This document shows positions 7,065-13,455 of a DNA stretch of 20,686 nt, piece after piece. Under the pieces are notes generated by a model, which did no database searches, was not told the DNA's origin, and saw only the letters and a list, made by a program, of their open reading frames with translations. Each line of letters opens with the position of its first letter. The first letter of the stretch is position 1. Source of the DNA: an uncultured Sphingosinicella sp. (GTDB lineage: Bacteria > Pseudomonadota > Alphaproteobacteria > Sphingomonadales > Sphingomonadaceae); contig CAMPIH010000020.1 in assembly GCA_946886275.1 (NCBI GenBank), positions 1-20,686 on the forward strand, given 5' to 3'. The translations under genes and the position numbers were made by a program.

Positions 7065-8218
7065 AGCGCGGCCTCGTAGATCCTTCGCGCGTCCGCCTCG
7101 GTGATCGGGCAGGGATTGTTCACCAGGAGCCGTTCCTGCTTCATCGCCTCGGACGCGAGCATATCCAGATGCTCGGCGCCGATGCCGACCTCCGATAGAC
7201 GCTGAGGAAGCCCGGTCCGCCTGGAAAGATCGGCCAGAAGCGCGACGAAGAGCTGGGCCTGGGCCTGGGCCTGGGCCTGGCTCCCCTGTCCCGAAGCGCT
7301 CGGATCGAGAAGGCAGCCGAGCTCGGCGTAAAGAGCCATCGCCGCGGGCATGTTGTGGCCGAGGACGTGAGTGAGGACGAGCGAATTGGACAGTCCGTGG
7401 GGCACATGGAAGTGGCCGCCCAGCGGATAGGCCAAAGCATGAACCCCGGCCACCGGCGCGTTGTTGAAGGCGACTCCGGCGAGATGGGCGCCGAGCGACA
7501 TTCTGGCTCGCGCGTCGCGGTCGTCCGGCTGATCGCAGGCGCGAAGCAGGTTGCCGAACAGCAGCTTCAGCGCCTCGCGCGCGAGCAGGTCCGACAACGG
7601 GTTCTTGCGGTGGGCGCTGGTATAGGCCTCGATCGCATGGACCATTGCGTCGATGCCGGTAGCGGCGGTGACGGGGCGAGGTAGATTGACGGTCAGCTCG
7701 GGATCGAGCACTGCCCAGCGCGCCAGCAAGGGCGGGCTGTTGACGGCATTCTTGGCGCTCCCACCGACGGTGATGACCGACACGGCGGTCGCTTCCGAGC
7801 CGGTCCCGGCCGTGGTCGGCACCAAGGCGAGCGGAAGCCCGGACCCGAGGGCCTTGCCGACGCCCCAGATCAGGTCGAGCTCGTCGCCGCTGCCGATCAG
7901 ATAGGCGGCGAGCTTGGCCACATCCATAGGGCTGCCGCCGCCGAAGCCGACGACGCTGCTGCATCCATCCCCGGCCGAGACCGCGCCCAACAGCGTCTCC
8001 AGAGAAGGATCCTGCTCCACCGAGTCGAAGATGATCGGTTCGATCCCCGCCTGGGCGAGGGAATCCAGGCTCGCCTCGGCGAGACCCAGTGAACGCAGCT
8101 TCTCGTCGGTGACGAACAGGCAACGGCCCGGCGGCAACAACCCGCCGAGCCGTGCCGCGGAACCGGAGCCGGCGATCAGCTTCGGGCCATAGACGAACTC
8201 GTAGGACGGCATGCCCAT
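7061..8218 (-). CDS. Iron-containing alcohol dehydrogenase
   Basis: This 385-residue group III dehydrogenase interconverts alcohols (or related hydroxy/keto compounds) and aldehydes using NAD(P) and a divalent metal. The nucleotide-binding GGGSPMDVAK block is at 93-102, and TTAGTGSEAT at 135-144. Predicted metal ligands are Asp190, His194, His260 and His274, set in GIDAMVHAIEAY and GVHALAYPLGGHFHVPHG, the classical iron-ADH signature. Residues about 313-322 are an unusual Gln-Ala repeat (QAQAQAQAQ) coded by a hexanucleotide tandem repeat. The C-terminal NNPCPITEADARRIYEAAL is typical. Its stop overlaps the thioesterase start. It follows the DUF1465 gene by 10 bases, which suggests one operon. 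The start has only a weak ribosome site; Met3 is an alternative. Confidence 0.95.
   Translation of the reverse strand: MGMPSYEFVYGPKLIAGSGSAARLGGLLPPGRCLFVTDEKLRSLGLAEASLDSLAQAGIEPIIFDSVEQDPSLETLLGAVSAGDGCSSVVGFGGGSPMDVAKLAAYLIGSGDELDLIWGVGKALGSGLPLALVPTTAGTGSEATAVSVITVGGSAKNAVNSPPLLARWAVLDPELTVNLPRPVTAATGIDAMVHAIEAYTSAHRKNPLSDLLAREALKLLFGNLLRACDQPDDRDARARMSLGAHLAGVAFNNAPVAGVHALAYPLGGHFHVPHGLSNSLVLTHVLGHNMPAAMALYAELGCLLDPSASGQGSQAQAQAQAQLFVALLADLSRRTGLPQRLSEVGIGAEHLDMLASEAMKQERLLVNNPCPITEADARRIYEAAL
7253..7280 (-). repeat. Hexanucleotide tandem repeat inside the Fe-ADH gene
   Basis: The plus strand carries CTGGGC four times and then a partial copy (CTGG), in register. On the coding strand it reads Ala-Gln dipeptides. 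Because the unit is six bases, slippage would add or remove two residues without a frameshift. It falls in a surface-type linker between family blocks. Confidence 0.9.
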
Positions 8219-8228
8219 GGATGGGTCT

Positions 8229-8690
8229 CTACAAGGAGCGTTGAAGGCGATGGAGCAGGCTCCGGGCCGGACTGCCGGCGGGGGCAGTCCCGAAATGGCC
8301 TTCGTCGATCCGGCGGACCCGGTTGTAGAGTTCCTCGCTCGATCGGATCAAGTTCACGGCCGACTCGGGCAGACGCGCCAGCAACGGCTCGTCGGTCTCC
8401 GGAGCATCGCCGAGCCTCCGTTCGGAGGCACCGGCCTGGGCACGGCTCAATTCGCCGGCCGCGACGGCGCGTTGGGTCAGAAGCCAGGCGATGACGTGCA
8501 TCAGGCGGGTCGTCACCTTCAGCGATTCGCAGGAAAAGCCGACCCGATCGACGGGATCGAGCGAAAGCCGGTCGTCACGGCCGCACGAGTCGAAATAGGA
8601 ACGCGCCTCATCCGCCAGAAGCATCGCCTCGACATAAAGCGTGTCGACCAGTTTCGGGGTCAGCCCAGAGCTCGCTTCTTCATCGGCCAT
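8229..8690 (-). CDS. DUF1465 family protein, RcdA-like (regulator of CtrA degradation)
   Basis: This 153-residue helical protein has the DUF1465 pattern: VDTLYVEAMLLADEARSYFD near the N-terminus, then LSLDPVDRVGFSCESLKVTTRLMHVIAWLLTQRAVAAGELS, and a C-terminal helix LPESAVNLIRSSEELYNRVRRID. In Caulobacter the family member RcdA is an adaptor that brings substrates such as CtrA to ClpXP, so a role in regulated proteolysis or the cell cycle is plausible here. Whether it does the same in this organism is inference. It lies between the YdcH gene (67 bases upstream) and the Fe-ADH (10 bases downstream), all minus strand. The C-terminus after HFG is Ala/Ser/Arg-rich and appears disordered. Confidence 0.85.
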   Translation of the reverse strand: MADEEASSGLTPKLVDTLYVEAMLLADEARSYFDSCGRDDRLSLDPVDRVGFSCESLKVTTRLMHVIAWLLTQRAVAAGELSRAQAGASERRLGDAPETDEPLLARLPESAVNLIRSSEELYNRVRRIDEGHFGTAPAGSPARSLLHRLQRSL

Positions 8691-8757
8691 CCCACGTACC
8701 TGCCACAGGGCCGCTCGACCGCAAACGGCAAAAGCGCGACTCTGCGACGGCTGGAAT

Positions 8758-8970
8758 TCAGGCGATGATGTCCGGCACCCGCAGATCTTCGAGAACGGCG
8801 ATTTCGTCCTTCAGCCGCAATTTTCGTTTCTTCAGCCGGGCGAGCTGAAGCTGGTCGGGAGCGGCCATGCTTCGAAGTGCGTCGATGGCGACGTCGAGGT
8901 CCCTGTGCTCGGTGCGCAGGACCTCGAGTCGCGAAGATGGGTCATGAGTAACCGTCTCGGTCATCTCCAT
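8758..8970 (-). CDS. YdcH family protein (DUF465), small coiled coil
   Basis: This 70-residue protein is almost entirely helical. It has heptad-like spacing (LEVLRTEHRDLDVAIDAL, then LQLARLKKRKLRLKDEIAVLED) and the LKKRKLRLKDEI block that defines the YdcH/DUF465 family. No catalytic residues, cysteines or membrane segment are present. Function of the family is unknown. The start has GAGGG five bases upstream. It heads the minus-strand run that includes the RcdA-like protein, and a second, shorter member lies divergently at 9119. Confidence 0.88.
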   Translation of the reverse strand: MEMTETVTHDPSSRLEVLRTEHRDLDVAIDALRSMAAPDQLQLARLKKRKLRLKDEIAVLEDLRVPDIIA

Positions 8971-9077
8971 TGCTGCCCTCGCTCCTCTTTCGGACCAATC
9001 GACCCTAGATAATCCTTCAACGAACCATCGTACATATGTGTTGAGCCGTCGGAAGGGACGAGACAGGGCCGCGCAAA

Positions 9078-9107
9078 CTTGCTTTAACGATCAGGTCGAA
9101 AAGCAAG
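9078..9107 (+). other. Leader hairpin touching the Shine-Dalgarno of the small YdcH gene
   Basis: CTTGCTTT at 9078-9085 pairs perfectly with AAAGCAAG at 9100-9107 around a 14-base loop. The last two paired bases are the first two of the AGAGGAG ribosome site (9106-9112). The stem is A/T-rich (5 of 8 pairs), so it could open with temperature or on ribosome binding. Regulatory function is inference. Confidence 0.4.
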
Positions 9108-9118
9108 AGGAGATGGGA

Positions 9119-9274
9119 ATGCAACAGGCGCACGTTTCGGCACTCGAGGCAAAGCACGCCGGGTTGGAAGCCCGGATCAACGAAGAGACCCAGCGCCCGA
9201 AGCCGGACACGGCAACCCTGAACCGGCTCAAGAAGGAAAAGCTGAGGATCAAGGAAGAGATTACGGGCCTTTGA
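9119..9274 (+). CDS. YdcH family protein (DUF465), short version
   Basis: This is a 51-residue helical coiled-coil protein with the same C-terminal block as its divergent neighbour (LNRLKKEKLRIKEEITGL versus LARLKKRKLRLKDEIAVL). The N-terminal half (VSALEAKHAGLEARINEET) also fits the family. Two ATGs are possible: 9113 directly abuts the AGAGGAG ribosome site, while 9119 has the right six-base spacing and is preferred. It is monocistronic, with a structured leader at 9078-9107 and a strong terminator at 9328-9352. Function is unknown. The divergent pair probably arose by an old duplication, or reflects the multiple YdcH paralogues common in alphaproteobacteria. Confidence 0.87.
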   Translation: MQQAHVSALEAKHAGLEARINEETQRPKPDTATLNRLKKEKLRIKEEITGL

Positions 9275-9327
9275 GCCCGAAGCGACCGTTTTCGCGCGAA
9301 GCCAACCGCCAACAGCCCGGAATCAAC

Positions 9328-9360
9328 CGCCGCCCCGGATGACGGGGCGGCGTTTCTGTT
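9328..9360 (+). terminator. Intrinsic terminator of the YdcH gene
   Basis: A perfect 10-bp GC stem (CGCCGCCCCG/CGGGGCGGCG) with a GATGA loop is followed directly by TTTCTGTT. It lies 53 bases after the YdcH stop and abuts the convergent dksA stop at 9360. On the other strand it lacks a U-tract, so it mainly serves the plus-strand gene. Confidence 0.88.
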
Positions 9361-9800
9361 CAGTCGTCGCGGGAGATGCGTTCGTTCTTCTCGTGACGCT
9401 CCTGCGCCTCGACGCTCATCGTCGCGATCGGGCGGGCTTCCAGCCGAGCGAGGCTGATCGGTTCACCGCTCACTTCGCAGAAACCATATTCGCCGGACTC
9501 GATTCGACGAAGCGCCGAGTCGATCTTCGAGATGAGCTTTCGCTGCCGATCGCGAGTGCGAAGATGGATCCCCCAATCCGTCTCGCTCGAAGCCCGGTCG
9601 GTGAGATCCGCTTCCTGGATCGGGCCGTTGGCGAGTTCCGCCATCGTTTCCCGGGATTCGCGGAGGATCTCGTCCTTCCAGCCCAGCAGCTTCTGGCGGA
9701 AATAAGCCAGCTGCTCCGGGTTCATGAATTCTTCGTTGGCACTCGGTCGATATTGGCCGGTGAACTGCGGATTCAAAGCGTCACTATGAAGCGTTGCCAT
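9360..9800 (-). CDS. dksA: RNA polymerase-binding transcription factor DksA (single-cysteine type)
   Basis: This 146-residue DksA binds the RNA polymerase secondary channel and, with ppGpp, tunes rRNA and stress-gene transcription. The N-terminal extension and coiled-coil helices (about 28-100) are present. The coiled-coil tip carries Asp65-x-x-Asp68-x-Ala70, the functional DxxDxA motif. The globular domain reads GFCEVSGEPISLARLEARPIA: only Cys108 remains of the four zinc cysteines, the others being Ser111, Ser129 and Ala132. A one-cysteine DksA is known from alphaproteobacteria such as Rhodobacter sphaeroides, so this is a lineage trait rather than damage. The ATG at 9800 has GGAGG four bases upstream. 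A long leader with tandem stem-loops and its own promoter candidate precede it. Confidence 0.95.
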   Translation of the reverse strand: MATLHSDALNPQFTGQYRPSANEEFMNPEQLAYFRQKLLGWKDEILRESRETMAELANGPIQEADLTDRASSETDWGIHLRTRDRQRKLISKIDSALRRIESGEYGFCEVSGEPISLARLEARPIATMSVEAQERHEKNERISRDD

Positions 9801-9820
9801 TACCCCTCCACTCCTCGTCT

Positions 9821-9855
9821 TCCGGCTATGCCGGAGGGCCGATCCCGATCGGCCC
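9821..9855 (-). other. Tandem stem-loops in the dksA leader
   Basis: Two perfect hairpins stand back to back just before the dksA ribosome site. One is GGGCCGATC/GATCGGCCC at 9836-9855 (9 bp around 2 bases as DNA; 6-7 bp plus loop as RNA). The other is TCCGGC-TAT-GCCGGA at 9821-9835. No U-run follows, so they are more likely mRNA stability or translation-control structures than a terminator. Confidence 0.5.
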
Positions 9856-9929
9856 GCCGCGGTTCCGGCGAGTCGACCCTGGGGTGCGGGCGCAGTTTTG
9901 TTCGATTTTAAGCTACCCGCCCCAGCGCG

Positions 9930-9958
9930 CCTATAGCTTCACTGGAATGTCGAGACAA
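9930..9958 (-). promoter_or_regulatory. Candidate promoter for dksA
   Basis: On the minus strand TTGTCT (9958-9953) is followed after exactly 17 bases by TATAGG (9935-9930). This fits a housekeeping-type promoter and would give a leader of roughly 120 bases including the tandem hairpins. It lies in the 274-base gap between dksA and the host attachment gene, where I found no gene. A hairpin with 6-bp AGCCCG/CGGGCT arms (near 10027-10051) may end the upstream transcript. Confidence 0.4.
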
Positions 9959-10074
9959 GTCACTCAAACCGAGAGAGAAATTTTCCTGTGGGTCATTGAA
10001 AAGCGTGACATTCCCGCCACTCAGGCAGCCCGACTCGACCGCAGACGGGCTCCCTCGACCGAACCGAATTGCCG

Positions 10075-10515
10075 CTATTGCGCCTGGAGGACTCTCTCGA
10101 TCTCGGGAACCGGCAGGTTGGTGAGATCCTTCGGCACTTCGCCGACGAGGCGCTTCTCCACTTCCTTGTGATAATGCTTGCGCAATTCGCCCAGCGTCTT
10201 GGGCGGGGCGACGACGACGAGCGCCTCATATTCGTTTCGAAGCGCCCGCTCGTTCAGTAGCTTTGCCGTGTCTACCGCGAAGCGCTGCTCCTCCAGGATG
10301 TGATAGTCAGTCTCTCCCATCGTCGCCGAGGCGGATCCGACGGGGCTCGCCCCCTGCCCCGCCATGTCGGTGGCCTGTTCGTGATGATCGGGATTTTCCT
10401 GGACCTCCTTCCGCTCGACGGCGAGGTTGGGGAATTCGCCGTCTCCCTCGTTTCGAAAGAAGAGTGATTTTCGGCCGTCGGCGATAAGGACGAAGCTGTC
10501 GTGGGGAATCTGCAT
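10075..10515 (-). CDS. Host attachment family protein (baeRF-like)
   Basis: This 146-residue protein matches the family annotated as 'host attachment protein', named after an Agrobacterium gene linked to plant attachment and later related to archaeal/bacterial release-factor-like (baeRF) domains. Landmarks are the N-terminal strand HDSFVLIADGRKSLFFRN, a middle loop rich in Gly/Ser (GQGASPVGSASATMGETDYH), the helix EEQRFAVDTAKLLNERAL, and the strand ALVVVAPPKTLGELRKHYHKEVEKRLVGEVPKDLTNLPVPEIERVL. There is no signal peptide, so it is cytosolic and attachment is unlikely to be direct. The ATG has GGAG six bases upstream. It is divergent from surE across 86 bases. Confidence 0.85.
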   Translation of the reverse strand: MQIPHDSFVLIADGRKSLFFRNEGDGEFPNLAVERKEVQENPDHHEQATDMAGQGASPVGSASATMGETDYHILEEQRFAVDTAKLLNERALRNEYEALVVVAPPKTLGELRKHYHKEVEKRLVGEVPKDLTNLPVPEIERVLQAQ

Positions 10516-10601
10516 CGCTCACTCCATGCTGTTTGCCAACATGAACGCGACAGCCATCAGGATGGTTGCCGCCCTCACTCCGGCCCGGCATAGAGTCGCC
10601 G

Positions 10602-11369
10602 ATGCGCATCCTTCTCACCAACGATGACGGAGTTCGCGCCCCCGGACTCAAGGTGCTCGAGCAGATCGCCGCTTCATTGTCCGACGATGTCTGGATCGTC
10701 GCCCCGACCGAGGAACAGTCCGGTTCCGGCCACTCCCTGACCCTGACGGTGCCGGTGCGGCTTCGGAAGCTGGGCGAAAAGAGATTCTGCGTTACTGGGA
10801 CGCCGACCGACGCGGTGATGATGGCGATCGCCTGGATCATGAAGGACGAGCCGCCGGACCTGATCCTCTCGGGCGTGAATCGCGGCGCCAATCTCGGCGA
10901 GGACTGCACTTATTCCGGAACCGTCTCGGCGGCGATGGAAGGCGCTCTGGCCGGAATCAAGTCGATCGCGCTCAGCCAGAGCTATCCCCGTGAAGGCATG
11001 GGCGACACCGTGCCCTTCGCCGCCGCCGAGGCGTGGGCGGATCGAGTTCTCCGGCCGCTTGTCGAAGCGGAAATGGCGCCGCGGACTCTCGTCAACGTCA
11101 ATTTCCCGGCGCTTGCCCCGGACGAGGTGAAGGGGATCAAGGTCGTTCGCCAGGGGATACGGGATTATGGCAGACTCAGGATCGATCAGCGGACCGATCC
11201 GCGAGGTTATCATTATTACTGGTTCGGCCTCGGGCCGATGCTTCATACGCCGAGTCACAGCACGGACCTCGAAGCGATAGCGGACGGTTTCGTGTCGGTG
11301 ACTCCGCTCCATCTCGATCTCACCCATGAAGGCTCGCTTGCCGAGCTCACGGATCGCTACCGCCGATGA
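10602..11369 (+). CDS. surE: 5'/3'-nucleotidase SurE
   Basis: This 255-residue metal-dependent phosphatase dephosphorylates 5'- and 3'-nucleotides and is linked to stationary-phase survival. The N-terminus MRILLTNDDGVRAPGL carries the metal-binding Asp8-Asp9 pair. GTPTDAVMMA and SGVNRGANLGEDCTYSGTVSAAMEGAL supply the Asn/Ser metal and phosphate ligands; the C-terminal VSVTPLHLDLT block is typical. An in-frame ATG 12 codons upstream adds non-homologous residues, so 10602 is chosen although its ribosome site is weak. In many proteobacteria surE precedes pcm or rpoS; here it instead overlaps a potassium channel gene by ATGA, implying coupled translation. Confidence 0.96.
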   Translation: MRILLTNDDGVRAPGLKVLEQIAASLSDDVWIVAPTEEQSGSGHSLTLTVPVRLRKLGEKRFCVTGTPTDAVMMAIAWIMKDEPPDLILSGVNRGANLGEDCTYSGTVSAAMEGALAGIKSIALSQSYPREGMGDTVPFAAAEAWADRVLRPLVEAEMAPRTLVNVNFPALAPDEVKGIKVVRQGIRDYGRLRIDQRTDPRGYHYYWFGLGPMLHTPSHSTDLEAIADGFVSVTPLHLDLTHEGSLAELTDRYRR

Positions 11370-12448
11370 GCGTTCGCCCGCCGGCGCCGCACCAGCTGAC
11401 GCTCAGGCGCAAGTCGCGGACGTCGCCCTGGGTTTCGATCGGCTGGCGGGTGGCACTGGTGGTGGCGATCCTCCTCCTGGTGATCCTCGTCCACTGGGTC
11501 GAGCGTCACGGCCTGCGCGACAGCCATGACGGCCAGGTCAGCTTCGTCGACGTCATCTATTTCACGATGGTGAGCATCACCACCACCGGCTACGGCGACA
11601 TCGTACCGGTATCGAACGGAACCCGCACCTTCGACGCGCTCGTCGTCACTCCGATCCGGGTCTTGTTCGTTCTGATCTTCCTCGGCACGGCCTATCAATT
11701 CGTGCTGAGGCGAACCTGGGAAAAATGGGTCATGGCGCAAATCCAGAAGCGGCTGAAGAATCACATCATCGTCGCCGGCTACGGCACCAGCGGCGCCGAA
11801 GCGGTCGCGGAGCTGATGGCCCGCGGCACCGATCCGCAATGCATCGTCGTCATCGATCCCGAACCGGAGGCGCTCGCCATGGCCGAGGCGCTCGGCTGCC
11901 CTGTGATCGAAGGCGACGCCACGCGAGACCGCACCCTGGCCGCGGTCCGCATCCAGGAAGCGCGGGTGGTGATCATCTCCGCAGGCCGCGACGATACCTC
12001 GATCCTCATCTGCCTGACCGCCCGTCATCTTGCTCCCGACGTGCCGATCAGCGTCGCCGTCCGTGCCGAGGACAATGAGCTTCCGGCACGCCAGGCCGGT
12101 GCCACGACCGTGATCAACCCGGTCAGCTTTGCAGGACTGCTCCTCGCCGGCTCCGCCCATGGCCCAAACATCTCGGATTATCTCGCCGACCTCGCCTCCA
12201 CGCACGGCCGGGTAAGGCTCGCCGAGCGCGAAGCCCGGCCCGAAGAATATGGCAAGCCCCTCGCGGACATCCGCACCGGCCTCGGCGTGAGGGTGTATCG
12301 AGACGGTCAGCCGATCGGCTTCTGGGAACGCGGCTGCCAGGCGCTCGAGGCCGGCGACATCATCGTCGAGATCGTTCCCAGCGTCGCCGAAGAATCGGAT
12401 CTGCCGCACCGTCCGGGCCTCACCAACTATACCACGCCGGACGCCTAG
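11366..12448 (+). CDS. Two-TM potassium channel with RCK/TrkA-N domain
   Basis: This 360-residue inner-membrane channel follows the MthK/Kch plan. TM1 is about 27-43, and the pore helix leads into the selectivity filter TTTGYGD (72-78). TM2 is about 92-114 (IRVLFVLIFLGTAYQFVL). A cytosolic RCK domain starts near 132 with the dinucleotide fingerprint GYGTSG (138-143) and Asp164 at the end of the second strand. A C-terminal TrkA-C-like region (about 275-345) follows. It would gate K+ flux in response to a nucleotide or ligand on the RCK ring. The start codon overlaps the surE stop (ATGA), so it is probably a two-gene operon. No other K+ transport genes are near. Confidence 0.93.
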   Translation: MSVRPPAPHQLTLRRKSRTSPWVSIGWRVALVVAILLLVILVHWVERHGLRDSHDGQVSFVDVIYFTMVSITTTGYGDIVPVSNGTRTFDALVVTPIRVLFVLIFLGTAYQFVLRRTWEKWVMAQIQKRLKNHIIVAGYGTSGAEAVAELMARGTDPQCIVVIDPEPEALAMAEALGCPVIEGDATRDRTLAAVRIQEARVVIISAGRDDTSILICLTARHLAPDVPISVAVRAEDNELPARQAGATTVINPVSFAGLLLAGSAHGPNISDYLADLASTHGRVRLAEREARPEEYGKPLADIRTGLGVRVYRDGQPIGFWERGCQALEAGDIIVEIVPSVAEESDLPHRPGLTNYTTPDA

Positions 12449-12491
12449 CTAGCCCGACTGGCGCACGACCTGCGGGCTCGAGGGCTGGCTA
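12446..12491 (+). terminator. Stem-loop at the end of the K+ channel gene
   Basis: TAGCTAGCCC at 12446-12455, which includes the channel stop codon, pairs with GGGCTGGCTA at 12482-12491 (10 bp, one G.U) around a 26-base loop. A competing GCCCG/CGGGC hairpin lies inside. No U-tract follows, so termination is only possible, not shown. Confidence 0.35.
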
Positions 12492-12499
12492 TACTCGCG

Positions 12500-12517
12500 C
12501 GCCTGATCGATCAGGCG
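12500..12517. repeat. 18-bp perfect palindrome over the AKR stop codon
   Basis: CGCCTGATCGATCAGGCG is self-complementary over all 18 bases and contains the aldo/keto reductase stop (12511-12513). It sits in the convergent gap with the K+ channel gene, where a two-sided 3'-end hairpin would be useful. Confidence 0.5.
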
Positions 12518-13455
12518 ATGGACTCGGCGATGATCCTCTCAGCTTGGTCGAACAAGGCCGGATCAACGTCGGCGTCGGCGGCGGCCGCATTCTCGTCGAC
12601 CTGCTCGGGCCGCGATGCGCCGACGATGGCGGAGGCGACATTGGGTTCATGAAGGACCCATGCGAGCGAGAATTGCGCGAGACTGAGCCCCGCTTCGGCG
12701 GCGATCGGCTTCAGCCTCTGAACCGCCTCCAGCACCGGCCGCTGGAGAAGGCGATCCATCCAGGCGCCCATGACGTCGCTGGTGGCGCGGCTGCCTTGCG
12801 GCGGCGGCGAGTCGGGCGGATATTTGCCGGTCAGCACGCCCTGGCCCAGCGGCGACCAGACGATCTGGGAGATGCCATTGGCCGCGCAGAGCGGGATCAC
12901 CTCGCGCTCCGGCTCCCGCCACAGCAGCGAATATTGCGGCTGGCTCGAAACGAAAGGTATCGCGTCGGCAATGTCCAGGGCCGCCTGGATCCGATCGGCG
13001 GGCCATTCGGAAAATCCGATATGGCGCGCCTTGCCGGCCCGGACCGCGTCCGTCAGCGCCGCCATCGTCTCCTCGAGCGGCGTGTCCCAGTCGTAGCGGT
13101 GGCATTGATAGAGATCGACATGGTCGGTCCGAAGCCGCCGGAGCGAGGCGTCGAGCTGCTTCTCGATCTGGGCGCGCGACAGGCCCCGATCTTCGTCGGT
13201 CATCGGGAAATAGAGCTTGGTGGCGAGGATGTAGCTGTCACGCGGTCGTCCGGCGAGGGCTTCGCCGAGAAAAGTCTCGGCCGCGCCCCGGCCGTAGACA
13301 TTGGCGGTATCGATGAAGTTGATCCCGCGGTCGAAGGCGCGATCGAGGCAGGCACGCGCCTGTTCCGCTTCGACCCCGCCCCCGTAGGTCAGCCAGGATC
13401 CCAGCGAAATGACGGAAATGTCGAGGTCGCTCTTACCGAGCCGCCGGTAACGCAT
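12511..13455 (-). CDS. Aldo/keto reductase (voltage-gated K+ channel beta-subunit-like family)
   Basis: This 314-residue NADPH-dependent (beta/alpha)8-barrel reductase of aldehydes and ketones carries the catalytic tetrad Asp49, Tyr54, Lys80 and His119 (in FIDTANVYGRG, ILATKLY and DLYQCHRYD). The N-terminal MRYRRLGKSDLDISVISLGSW and the C-terminal cofactor block ASAIVGASRPEQVDENAAAAD are those of the AKR6/Kv-beta-like and general-stress GSP69 group. The ATG at 13455 has GGAG six bases upstream. An earlier ATG at 13467 abuts its AGAGG too closely. It overlaps the 3' end of the zinc alcohol dehydrogenase by 23 bases, so the two are likely cotranslated and work on related carbonyls. Confidence 0.94.
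   Translation of the reverse strand: MRYRRLGKSDLDISVISLGSWLTYGGGVEAEQARACLDRAFDRGINFIDTANVYGRGAAETFLGEALAGRPRDSYILATKLYFPMTDEDRGLSRAQIEKQLDASLRRLRTDHVDLYQCHRYDWDTPLEETMAALTDAVRAGKARHIGFSEWPADRIQAALDIADAIPFVSSQPQYSLLWREPEREVIPLCAANGISQIVWSPLGQGVLTGKYPPDSPPPQGSRATSDVMGAWMDRLLQRPVLEAVQRLKPIAAEAGLSLAQFSLAWVLHEPNVASAIVGASRPEQVDENAAAADADVDPALFDQAERIIAESIA

Noticed and set aside
7253..7280. CRISPR-like or mobile-element repeat
   Set aside because: The units are 6 bases, directly adjacent and inside a coding gene, so this is a simple tandem repeat.
7065..8123. A long upstream extension of the thioesterase frame
   Set aside because: It overlaps nearly the whole Fe-ADH gene out of frame, and thioesterase homology only begins near 7020; a fused protein is not supported.
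9985..10060. Possible small gene or sRNA in the dksA/host attachment gap
   Set aside because: The frames there are short, lack ribosome sites and run into the neighbouring gene on the other strand; no terminator with a U-tract marks an sRNA.
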